Assembly (NCBI GenBank): GCA_013824385.1 | Contig: PNNU01000158.1 | Location: forward strand, 1-7,500 | Reading direction: 5' to 3' | Source: Anaerolinea sp. | GTDB lineage: Bacteria; Chloroflexota; Anaerolineae; Anaerolineales; Anaerolineaceae | DNA: 7,500 bases | Part shown: positions 1-6,219 of the stretch, one piece after another | Layout of the letters: every line of letters starts with the position of its first letter | How positions within the stretch are numbered: the first letter of the stretch is position 1 | Translations under genes and position numbers: made by a program | The notes under the pieces: model-generated | Databases searched by the model: none | What the model was told of the DNA's origin: nothing | Seen by the model: the letters and a program-made list of their open reading frames with translations, nothing else

Positions 1-1176
1 CCGTTCCTGGTTCCCATGTCTAGCCCTGATATCACCGACGCCGAACGCGCCAGGGTGATTGAAGTGGTCAATTCTCCCTATTTAAGCATGGGTCCGCAAA
101 CCAGTATTTTTGAAAAAGTTATCGCCGATTTTGTGGGTGCCAAACACGCCGTGGCGGTGAACTCAGGTACGGCAGGGTTGCACTTATGTGTGCGAGCTGC
201 CGGCATTGAAGCCGGGGATTTGGTGATCACCACCCCGTTTTCATTTGTAGCCTCAAGCAATGTGCTGCTCTTTGAGAAAGCCATTCCCGTCTTTGTGGAT
301 GTTGACCCGATTACCGGTAACCTTGATGTTGACTTGCTTGAAAAAGCGGTGGAAGATCTTATCCAGGATGGAGAGGCTGCCAAAAAATGGCTGCCACGCG
401 ATGGCGCACAAAATCACGGCAAGTTAAAAGCCATTCTGGCTGTCGACGTGTTTGGACAACCCGCTGATTATGAAAGAATTGTCAAGCTGGTCAAAAAATA
501 TAACCTGAAATTAATTGAAGATTCTTGTGAATCTTTGGGTGCTGAATACAAATCCAAGAAAACCGGCTTGTTTGGCGATTATGGTGTGTTTGCATTCTAT
601 CCCAACAAGCAGATCACTACCGGTGAAGGCGGCATGATTGTCACCAATGATGATAAGGCAGCCGGGTTAATGCGCGCACTTCGCAACCAGGGACGCGCCC
701 CCGGTGACAATTGGCTGCAGCACACAGAGCTTGGATACAACTACCGAATTGATGAACTCAGCGCAGCGCTGGGTGCCGTTCAAATGACCCGCATTGAAGA
801 ATTGCTTGACAAACGCCAGAAGGTGGCGGATATGTACGCCGAGCGCCTGGCTGAGATCCAGGGAATTGAAGCACCTGGTATGAGCGATGGAACCACACGC
901 AACTCATGGTTTGTTTATGTGATCAAGGTCAAACCCGGCATCGATCGCGATCAGTTGGCCGCAAAGCTTACTGAAGCACGCATTCCTGTGCGTCCTTATT
1001 TCTTGCCCATCCATCTTCAACCTTACATGGCAAAACAATTTGGTTATCGCGAAGGAGACTATCCGGTGACTGAAGACCTTGGTCGACGCGGTCTGGCTTT
1101 GCCGTTCTCGGGTGTAATGACCGAGGAGCAGGTGGATACGGTTTGCCAGGTATTGCGCCGTTGTTTGATGTCATAG
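1..1176 (+). CDS. DegT/DnrJ/EryC1/StrS family PLP-dependent sugar aminotransferase (5' end cut by window)
   Basis: This is a fold-type I aminotransferase of the family that transfers an amino group to keto-sugar nucleotides for surface polysaccharide or glycan building. The frame is open from base 1. The residues before the first ATG (base 16) continue the family's N-terminal motif (PFLVPMSSPDIT, compare IPLSRPxI), and no Shine-Dalgarno precedes base 16, so the true start probably lies just upstream of the window. Counting from the Met at 16, one sees the phosphate-binding NSGTAGL (49-55), the EDS motif with Asp169 for the PLP ring nitrogen, the Schiff-base Lys198 in FYPNKQITTGEGG, GYNYRIDEL (240-248) and the late RPYFLPIHLQPY segment (326-337). 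A charged insert of about 20 residues sits near 114-136, before LKAILAVDVFGQP. Length is near the family norm. The exact sugar substrate cannot be read from the sequence. It is followed 14 nt later by a membrane protein gene. Confidence 0.93.
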   Translation, partial: PFLVPMSSPDITDAERARVIEVVNSPYLSMGPQTSIFEKVIADFVGAKHAVAVNSGTAGLHLCVRAAGIEAGDLVITTPFSFVASSNVLLFEKAIPVFVDVDPITGNLDVDLLEKAVEDLIQDGEAAKKWLPRDGAQNHGKLKAILAVDVFGQPADYERIVKLVKKYNLKLIEDSCESLGAEYKSKKTGLFGDYGVFAFYPNKQITTGEGGMIVTNDDKAAGLMRALRNQGRAPGDNWLQHTELGYNYRIDELSAALGAVQMTRIEELLDKRQKVADMYAERLAEIQGIEAPGMSDGTTRNSWFVYVIKVKPGIDRDQLAAKLTEARIPVRPYFLPIHLQPYMAKQFGYREGDYPVTEDLGRRGLALPFSGVMTEEQVDTVCQVLRRCLMS

Positions 1177-1182
1177 ATTGAC

Positions 1183-1187
1183 AGGAG
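1183..1187 (+). promoter_or_regulatory. Ribosome binding site of the PH-like membrane protein gene
   Basis: AGGAG lies in the 14-nt gap after the aminotransferase stop, 3 nt before the ATG at 1191. The spacing is rather short, but this is the clearest Shine-Dalgarno in the first operon and it supports this start. Confidence 0.6.
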
Positions 1188-1190
1188 AAT

Positions 1191-2099
1191 ATGGCTGAAA
1201 CTTTTATTTTTCTGCCAAACCGAACGCGTGGGATTGTGATCCATGTGTTCATTATTCTTTTACTCATGGTTGGATGCGGAGTACTGGTCTGGCAGGCGTT
1301 TCAACAAAACGGCGGCATACTGCTGGTGATGGACCTGTTGGGTGCAGTGGTGTTATTTGGCTTGCTGCCTTTTGCCGGCTACCGTGGATACGCCCTGATT
1401 AATGGCATTTATTCACTTAAACGGGATGGGCTGCGCATTCGCTGGGGGTTGCGAGCCGAGGACATTCCTCTTTCTGAAGTGACCTGGGTAAGACCGGCAA
1501 CCGATCTTGAAGTGCCGTTGAGGCTGCCAGCGTTTTCCGTTCCCGGAGCGCTGCTTGGATACGTTGACCATCCCGACCTCGGCCAAATGGAATTCATTGC
1601 TTCGGACGCCAAAAATCTGGTAATTGTTGCCACGCTTGATCGTTATTTTGTCCTCTCACCCGAACGAAAAGATGAATTTGTTCAGCGGTTTCAACGCGCG
1701 CTTGAGATGGGCACACTAACCCCCATGGAAGCTTATTCGGCCATCCCCGCAGCTTTTCTGCGCCAGGTGGTTCTCGATAAATACGGCCGCGCGCTGATCC
1801 CTGCGGGATTTGGGCTGACATTGTCGCTGCTGGTGATCGTTGGTCTTTCCATTTCATCCAGGGCAACAGTCTCGCTTGGCTATGACCCAAATGGTGTGCT
1901 TTTACCACCCGTGGCTGCCAACCGATTGCTGCTGCTTCCGGTCTTGGGGGTACTACTTTACATTGCCGGCACTGTGGCGGGAGTATTTTTTTACCGTCGT
2001 CCTGAGTCGCGGCCGGTTGCCTGGCTGGTTTGGACAGGCAGCCTGCTCACCCCCATAATCTTGATAATGGCGGCGGGCATGTTGGTGGGAGCCGGCTAA
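1191..2099 (+). CDS. Multi-span membrane protein with a probable bacterial PH-like domain
   Basis: This is a 302-residue integral membrane protein of unknown function. Two hydrophobic segments near residues 14-36 and 43-66 form an N-terminal hairpin. A soluble part of about 70-190 follows, and three more hydrophobic segments lie near 201-221, 244-268 and 274-299. The soluble part reads like a bacterial PH domain: it has the beta-strand pattern LKRDGLRIRWG, the motif DIPLSEVTWVRP (91-102), then LVIVAT and YFVLSPERKDEFVQRFQ (152-168), where PH-like domains usually end in a helix. The domain call is by pattern only and is tentative. The gene starts 14 nt after the aminotransferase and ends 3 nt before the DUF92 gene, so the three are probably co-transcribed. 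The specific role is unknown; binding or sensing at the membrane face is a guess. Confidence 0.85.
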   Translation: MAETFIFLPNRTRGIVIHVFIILLLMVGCGVLVWQAFQQNGGILLVMDLLGAVVLFGLLPFAGYRGYALINGIYSLKRDGLRIRWGLRAEDIPLSEVTWVRPATDLEVPLRLPAFSVPGALLGYVDHPDLGQMEFIASDAKNLVIVATLDRYFVLSPERKDEFVQRFQRALEMGTLTPMEAYSAIPAAFLRQVVLDKYGRALIPAGFGLTLSLLVIVGLSISSRATVSLGYDPNGVLLPPVAANRLLLLPVLGVLLYIAGTVAGVFFYRRPESRPVAWLVWTGSLLTPIILIMAAGMLVGAG

Positions 2100-2102
2100 T
2101 CC

Positions 2103-2945
2103 ATGACTTTTTTCCAGTCTCCGGCTGGACAGTTGATTTTAGGCGCTCTGCTGGCCTTTATTGCTGCGGGGGGTGCTTATCGTTTCAAGTTATTGACGTT
2201 ATCAGGTGCCTTGGCGGCTTTTGTATTGGGCGCGGTGACCTTTGGCCTGGGGGGATGGAGTTGGGCGCTGGTTTTAATTACTTTTTTCATTTCTTCCAGC
2301 GCATTATCACTATTTTTCAAAAAAAGAAAACGAGCCGCTGAAAGTATGTATTCCAAAGGGGACAGGCGTGATGCCGCCCAGGTTTTGGCAAATGGTGGTA
2401 TCGCAAGTCTCTTTGTGATTTTGCACCTTTTTTTACCGTACTCCTGGATTGCCTGGGTGGGCTTTTGCGCTGCACTGGCCGCTGCCAACGCGGATACTTG
2501 GGCAACAGAATTAGGAGTGCTCAACCCGCGCATGCCAATCTTGATCGTCTCTGGAAAACATGTTGAGCCGGGCACCTCTGGTGCCGTCAGCCTGGTGGGC
2601 ACACTGGCGTCAACCGCGGGGGCGGTTTTAATCGCACTTTTAGCCTGGATCATCAAACCTGCAGGTTGGAATGGGTTGAGCGGCTTTGAAATGATCTTGT
2701 TGGTTACGATTTGCGGTTTAGCCGGCAGTCTGGTGGATTCAGTACTTGGGGCGACAGTGCAGGCGATTTTTTATTGTGACACCTGTCAAAAAGAGACCGA
2801 GAAACATCCGCTGCACGACTGTGGTGCAGAGACTCATCTGATCCGTGGTAAAAAATGGATGGACAACGATTGGGTTAACCTGGGCTGCACCCTGAGTGGG
2901 TCTGTACTGGTTATTGTTCTTGGTTGGCTTTTTCAAAGCTTATAG
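2103..2945 (+). CDS. DUF92 (VTE6-like) integral membrane protein
   Basis: This 280-residue polytopic membrane protein has the signature order of the DUF92/TIGR00297 family: NGG (97-99), ADTWATELG (130-138), EPGTSGAVSLVGT (155-167), GSLVDSVLGATVQ (208-220) and a C-terminal WMDNDWVN (252-259). Hydrophobic segments are near 9-28, 32-50, 52-72, 98-128, 165-185, 194-215 and 262-278. Plant VTE6, in this family, phosphorylates phytyl phosphate in tocopherol synthesis; bacterial members outside phototrophs are mostly uncharacterised, so an isoprenoid-phosphate kinase role is an inference only. A Cys/His cluster (C225, C228, H235, H238, C240, H245) resembles a metal site and fits what I remember of the family. 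The start ATG follows the previous stop by 3 nt, with GGGAG (2087-2091) 11 nt upstream inside the preceding gene, suggesting coupled translation. It ends the first operon. Confidence 0.9.
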   Translation: MTFFQSPAGQLILGALLAFIAAGGAYRFKLLTLSGALAAFVLGAVTFGLGGWSWALVLITFFISSSALSLFFKKRKRAAESMYSKGDRRDAAQVLANGGIASLFVILHLFLPYSWIAWVGFCAALAAANADTWATELGVLNPRMPILIVSGKHVEPGTSGAVSLVGTLASTAGAVLIALLAWIIKPAGWNGLSGFEMILLVTICGLAGSLVDSVLGATVQAIFYCDTCQKETEKHPLHDCGAETHLIRGKKWMDNDWVNLGCTLSGSVLVIVLGWLFQSL

Positions 2946-2993
2946 ATTTCAAATTCAAAAAGTCATCACATATCCAACTTTTGCGACCTCTTC

Positions 2994-3013
2994 GGTTTAC
3001 AAATTTGCAATGA
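2994..3013 (+). promoter_or_regulatory. 20-nt upstream box, copy 1 (candidate activator site)
   Basis: GGTTTACAAATTTGCAATGA recurs at 6220-6239 with one mismatch (19/20), in both cases starting 44 nt before a TATAAT. If that TATAAT is the -10 element, the box spans about -56 to -37, where a class II activator would bind. No good TTGACA-type -35 is seen at 16-18 nt before the -10, which fits activator dependence. The function is inferred. Confidence 0.6.
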
Positions 3014-3037
3014 CCGTTTTGGAGAAGCCAAAAGTCG

Positions 3038-3043
3038 TATAAT
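3038..3043 (+). promoter_or_regulatory. Probable -10 element of cassette 1 promoter
   Basis: A perfect TATAAT in the context GTCGTATAATTTA lies 63 nt before the chosen start codon. The matching position before cassette 2 has GGCGTATAATTTT. The sequence 17 nt upstream does not look like a consensus -35. Confidence 0.6.
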
Positions 3044-3106
3044 TTATTTTACATATGGCAATGGGTAAATCCTTATTAGTGGTTAGATTTTTTATTGTTA
3101 GGTCTT

Positions 3107-4339
3107 ATGAAAACCCAATTTCGCAATGTAAAGAATCCTTTAACAAGAGGGCAAGCCACGCTTGAATTGGCATTAACCCTCCCTCTATTCTTATTGTTGA
3201 TTATCGGAATATTTGAAGTCGGGCGACTCATTTTCATCTACAGTTCTGTTCTGAGTGCAAGTCGTGAAGCAGCTCGTTATGGCTCAGGATCAGGAGAAAA
3301 CTTAACGGGGACAGTATATTATCGGGATTGTTTGGGAATTACAAATCGAGCAATCTCTCAAGGGCTTATTGCAAACCTTAAACCAACTGATATAACCGTT
3401 CAATACGATCATGGTCCTGATAGTAATGGTGAAAATACGATATTTGCATCATGTCCAATTGCCACGGATTTGGCATTAGGTGATCGCGTCATTGTCACTG
3501 TTAGCACAACATACAGCCCCATAATCAACTTTAATAACCTTGTTGCGTTTCCAATTACTTCAGTGACAACACGTACAATCATTACTAATCTGAATGTAAT
3601 GGGTACACCTCCGTGGACCAATACTCCGCGACCAACAAATACCCCCACTCTTACGGTCACACCCACTATCATTCCGTCAGAAACTGCAACACCAACCCTT
3701 ACTTCTCTCCCAACAATAACATTTACTCCAACCGTGACTCCTACAAATACGTTGACTCCAACAATAACGTTAACTCCTACCATTACTAATACGCCAACAA
3801 TCACACTTACGCCTTCCATAACTCCGACACCAACCATCACGCTAACGCCGTCCATTACTCCGACACCAACAGAAACAGGAACACCAACGGCAACAAGGAC
3901 TGTAACTCCAACTCGAACTCCGACAGCAACGAGAACATCAACACCGACACGCACTTTGACCCCCACGTTACCGTCACTTTGTGGTACCTGGACAGTTCAA
4001 AATCCAGCTGCTTTAGGAAATTCCTGGTCGTTTGATATTTACTCGAGTTCCTCAATTAATGAAACTTATATCTTTCGTGTCCAGGTTGAATGGACAGGCA
4101 CTGCTGTGTTGGATACGGTTGCATTACGAACAAAACCTATTTGGGCTGATACAGCTACTTCTATTGCAGATTTAACATTTCCTTATACTTACCATGAAGA
4201 TCTTTTAATCCCTGCGGTAATAAACACGCCAAACCAATTAAGGCTGACATTTACTACAGTTGATTTCACTATAAAACATGTTAAGGTGTTTTTTGATAAT
4301 GGTTGTTTTGTTCAATATTATTCAGATCCATACCCATAA
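3107..4339 (+). CDS. TadE-like pseudopilin with Thr/Pro-rich stalk and extra C-terminal domain
   Basis: This is a 410-residue TadE-type minor component of a Tad/Flp-like pilus system, anchored in the cytoplasmic membrane. Residues 15-20 (G|QATLE) are a prepilin-type cleavage site with Gln+1 and Glu+5, followed by a hydrophobic helix (about 21-49) and the TadE-typical SASREAARY (50-58). The extracytoplasmic pseudopilin domain runs to about 165 and includes YYRDC, YDHGP and GDRVIVTV. Residues 167-289 are almost pure Thr/Pro with Ile, Leu, Val and Arg, a low-complexity extended and probably O-glycosylated stalk. Residues 291-410 are a beta-rich terminal domain whose two cysteines (292 and 400) bracket it. 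I chose the ATG at 3107; a TTG at 3095 in frame would add four residues. The paralogue at 6349 lacks stalk and terminal domain, making this protein more than twice the usual TadE length. It is followed after 10 nt by the next pseudopilin gene. Confidence 0.88.
   Translation: MKTQFRNVKNPLTRGQATLELALTLPLFLLLIIGIFEVGRLIFIYSSVLSASREAARYGSGSGENLTGTVYYRDCLGITNRAISQGLIANLKPTDITVQYDHGPDSNGENTIFASCPIATDLALGDRVIVTVSTTYSPIINFNNLVAFPITSVTTRTIITNLNVMGTPPWTNTPRPTNTPTLTVTPTIIPSETATPTLTSLPTITFTPTVTPTNTLTPTITLTPTITNTPTITLTPSITPTPTITLTPSITPTPTETGTPTATRTVTPTRTPTATRTSTPTRTLTPTLPSLCGTWTVQNPAALGNSWSFDIYSSSSINETYIFRVQVEWTGTAVLDTVALRTKPIWADTATSIADLTFPYTYHEDLLIPAVINTPNQLRLTFTTVDFTIKHVKVFFDNGCFVQYYSDPYP
3605..3973 (+). 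repeat. Low-complexity Thr/Pro coding tract
   Basis: This tract encodes residues 167-289 of the stalked TadE-like protein. It is built from ACN and CCN codons in a degenerate TxTPTxT pattern. Codon choice varies widely (ACA, ACC, ACG, ACT, CCA, CCG, CCC, CCT), so the DNA is not a simple microsatellite even though the protein is repetitive. Its complement forms a long open but spurious Val/Gly-rich frame. Confidence 0.9.
3797..3868 (+). repeat. Tandem duplication of a 36-nt unit in the Thr/Pro tract
   Basis: Two adjacent 36-nt units (3797-3832 and 3833-3868) both encode TITLTPSITPTP. They differ at five bases, all third codon positions and all synonymous. Confidence 0.85.
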
Positions 4340-4349
4340 AAAGTGATTG

Positions 4350-4817
4350 ATGAAAACAAAAGGTAAGATAAATCGCAATAATGAAAAAGGACAAAGCTTG
4401 ATCGAATTGTCCGTTAGTCTTATTTTGCTATTAATTATTCTCTCAGGAATCGTTGACCTTGGGCGAGCAATTTTTACCAAGTTTGCCATGAAGGATGCTG
4501 CTGAAGAAGGTGTGATTTACGGAACTAGTTTTCCTACAGATTGTGATCAAATTAATCAGCGAGTGGAGTTTAACCTTTCGAACAGGGCACTTAATGGTGG
4601 AATGACAATAGTCACGACAATAGAAGGGAATGATGGCTCTTATATAGATTGCAGCCTGATCCCGTTCAACCAGGTCTATGCAGGAAAGAAGTTGAAAGTA
4701 ACTGTGACGAAAACCTTCACAGTCACCATGCCGTTTTTGGGTACGTTTATTGGACAGACAATTCCACTATCAGTTACAGCAAAAGGGATTGTTTTGAGAC
4801 CTCAACCTCCCCAATAA
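4350..4817 (+). CDS. TadE/TadF-like pseudopilin, cassette 1
   Basis: This 155-residue single-span pseudopilin has a short basic N-terminus, then the prepilin-type cleavage motif G|QSLIE (Gly14, Gln15 as +1, Glu19 as +5) and a hydrophobic helix (about 20-45) running into DLGRAIFTKFAMKDAAEEGVIYG. The extracytoplasmic part carries two cysteines (65 and 101) and ends in a beta-rich segment (KLKVTVTKTFTVTMPFLG, 114-131). Its closest visible relative is the protein at 6858-7358, which has the same AAEEGV, FPxxC, MPFLG and AKGIV motifs. It probably assembles with the TadE-like and TadG-like neighbours as a minor pilus or secretion-tip component. The ATG at 4350 is preferred over the TTG at 4347, and no strong Shine-Dalgarno is visible. 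The next gene starts 20 nt after the stop. Whether it equals TadF or is a second TadE cannot be settled by eye. Confidence 0.85.
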   Translation: MKTKGKINRNNEKGQSLIELSVSLILLLIILSGIVDLGRAIFTKFAMKDAAEEGVIYGTSFPTDCDQINQRVEFNLSNRALNGGMTIVTTIEGNDGSYIDCSLIPFNQVYAGKKLKVTVTKTFTVTMPFLGTFIGQTIPLSVTAKGIVLRPQPPQ

Positions 4818-4828
4818 CTAGAGAAATT

Positions 4829-4832
4829 GAGG
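4829..4832 (+). promoter_or_regulatory. Ribosome binding site deciding the TadG-like start
   Basis: GAGG lies 5 nt before the ATG at 4838. It supports this start rather than an in-frame upstream ATG at 4649 that would overlap the preceding gene by more than 160 nt. Confidence 0.65.
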
Positions 4833-4837
4833 CAAAA

Positions 4838-6124
4838 ATGAAAAAATATCAAGAAGAAAACGGACAAATATTAATCATTTTGGCGGTTGCATTGGTCGCT
4901 ATTTTAGGAATCACTGCTTTAGCTCTCGATGGAAGCATGGTCTTAAATGATCGACGCGATGATCAAAGTATTGCAGATTCTGCTGCTCTGGCAAGTGCCA
5001 GTGCAGCAGTACAAATACTGAAGGATTATCCGCCAAACCAGTTTTATTGTGGGTCCATTTTGGCAAATAATGCCGCTACGGCAGCGATTTTAGCAGGTCA
5101 AGGATATGCCCAATCTGAAGACAATCCATTGATTGAAAATGATCCAGCCAACGGAATTTCAGTGACTTGTGGCGTTAAAAATTATCGTACTTATCTGGAC
5201 ATTAAAATAACGGTATCGACTACCAGAGAGACTACTTTTGCTCAAATTATTGGAAGAGACCAGCTTCAAACAAAAGTTGAAGCAACTTCAAGAGTTTATC
5301 CCAAGGAAACTCTGGCTTTTGGCAACGGGATAGCTTCTTTATCCAATTCTTGTGGAACCATTGGTGGAATAACTGTTACTGGTAGTGGCTCAATCGATGT
5401 TATTGGAGCAGGTATTTTTACAAATTCTTGCTTAACGGGTACTGGAACGATTGATATTGTTGTCAACGGAGGGCAAATTTCTTACTATACAGCATATAGC
5501 CCTCCCGCTTCGGGTTCAGTCAGTCCTGCACCTGTTAAAGTGACTCAAAGGCTCCCGTTTTTTACCGTCCCCATACCTGATTGTTCGAAAGTCCCAAATT
5601 ATGGCAGCCCCGTGGCCGTGACAAGTAGTGGAACAATAAATCCTGGTAATTATTCAAAAATTAAATTAACCAGTGTCGATACCGTTATCTTGAATCCTGG
5701 TCTTTATTGTATGACAGGAGATGTTACAACAACTGGCCAGGCACATTTAACTGGTCAGGGGGTAACCATATACTTCAAATCCGGCACATTTGATACAGCA
5801 GGTACTTCATTTATCAACTTGGAAGCGCCAAACTGTGAAACCTCACTATGCGGTGTTCCGCCTGCAATACGAGGGATACTCATTTACTTGGACCCCAGTA
5901 ATAACAACAAAATAAAATTTACTGGAACATCTAATTCAGTATTCATGGGAACAATTTTTGCACCTGGTGGTACGATAGATGTTGCTGGTTCAGGAGATTT
6001 GGTAACTTTAAATACACAACTGATTGCCAACAAAGTAAATGTTTCAGGGAGCGCGCATATTTCACTCAATTTAAATGGAGCAGAAATATTTCAAACACCG
6101 TCTTCAATTGAACTTCTAAAGTAA
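4838..6124 (+). CDS. TadG-like protein with repetitive, probably beta-solenoid C-terminal domain
   Basis: This 428-residue protein is membrane-anchored and probably extracytoplasmic. The N-terminus MKKYQEENGQILIILAVAL leads into one hydrophobic segment (about 11-31) and then DGSMVLNDRRDDQSIADSAALASASAAVQ, the hallmark of the TadG-like N-terminal domain. A G|Q pair is present at 9-10, but the Glu expected at +5 is Ile14, unlike in the two preceding genes. The stretch 70-160 is a mixed soluble domain with Cys71 and Cys111. From about 165 to 415 the protein is rich in Gly, Ser, Thr and Asn, with recurring short strands such as GSGSIDVIGAG, GTGTIDIVVNGG, SSGTINPGNY and GGTIDVAGSG, a pattern fitting a parallel beta-helix or polymer-forming adhesin-type fold (inference). 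Other cysteines are 172, 198, 249, 291, 333 and 338. A strong hairpin terminator follows 10 nt after the stop. The long in-frame extension upstream of 4838 is not coding. Confidence 0.85.
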   Translation: MKKYQEENGQILIILAVALVAILGITALALDGSMVLNDRRDDQSIADSAALASASAAVQILKDYPPNQFYCGSILANNAATAAILAGQGYAQSEDNPLIENDPANGISVTCGVKNYRTYLDIKITVSTTRETTFAQIIGRDQLQTKVEATSRVYPKETLAFGNGIASLSNSCGTIGGITVTGSGSIDVIGAGIFTNSCLTGTGTIDIVVNGGQISYYTAYSPPASGSVSPAPVKVTQRLPFFTVPIPDCSKVPNYGSPVAVTSSGTINPGNYSKIKLTSVDTVILNPGLYCMTGDVTTTGQAHLTGQGVTIYFKSGTFDTAGTSFINLEAPNCETSLCGVPPAIRGILIYLDPSNNNKIKFTGTSNSVFMGTIFAPGGTIDVAGSGDLVTLNTQLIANKVNVSGSAHISLNLNGAEIFQTPSSIELLK

Positions 6125-6134
6125 TCTGGTTCTG

Positions 6135-6183
6135 AAACAACACTCCCCAACAATCACGTTGATTGTTGGGGAGTGTTGTTTTT
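6135..6183 (+). terminator. Rho-independent terminator after cassette 1
   Basis: A perfect 22-bp stem (6135-6156 pairing with 6160-6181) closes on a 3-nt loop (CGT) and runs into a T-rich tail (TTGTTTTT, 6176-6183). The stem includes a CCCC/GGGG core. It begins 10 nt after the TadG-like stop codon and separates the two cassettes transcriptionally. Confidence 0.93.
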
Positions 6184-6219
6184 AACAAATCGATTTTCAA
6201 TGTATTTAACAGTGATTCA

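Larger units (their letters stand above)
2946..3106 (+). other. Intergenic control region upstream of tad-like cassette 1
   Basis: This AT-rich 161-nt gap separates the DUF92 gene from the first pseudopilin gene. It contains a 20-nt box (2994-3013), a 6-bp inverted repeat (TTTTGG at 3017-3022 and CCAAAA at 3028-3033) and a perfect TATAAT (3038-3043). No strong terminator for the upstream operon is visible. Confidence 0.7.

Noticed and set aside
16..18. ATG at 16 as the true start of the aminotransferase
   Set aside because: The preceding codons continue the conserved N-terminal motif and there is no ribosome binding site, so the gene more likely begins before the window.
2177..2656. Minus-strand open frame of 159 codons
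   Set aside because: It lies entirely inside the DUF92 gene, whose translation carries the family motifs; the antisense translation shows no recognisable domain.
2956..2983. Possible terminator after the DUF92 gene (CAAAAAGT and ACTTTTG arms)
   Set aside because: The stem is short, AT-only in most pairs, needs a bulge and has no T-run after it.
3055..3165. Small 36-codon open frame (ATG at 3055) overlapping the start of the first TadE-like gene
   Set aside because: No Shine-Dalgarno is present, it runs out of frame into the real gene, and no equivalent exists before cassette 2.
3409..3966. Long minus-strand open frame encoding a Val/Gly-rich repetitive protein
   Set aside because: It is the complement of the Thr/Pro tract: ACN and CCN codons read backwards give Val and Gly codons without stops. 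There is no start signal of note and the sense gene is well supported.
4649..4837. N-terminal extension of the TadG-like gene to an in-frame ATG at 4649
   Set aside because: It would overlap most of the end of the preceding gene in another frame and put 63 non-membrane residues before the typical N-terminus. GAGG before 4838 and the match to the paralogue at 7384 fix the shorter start.
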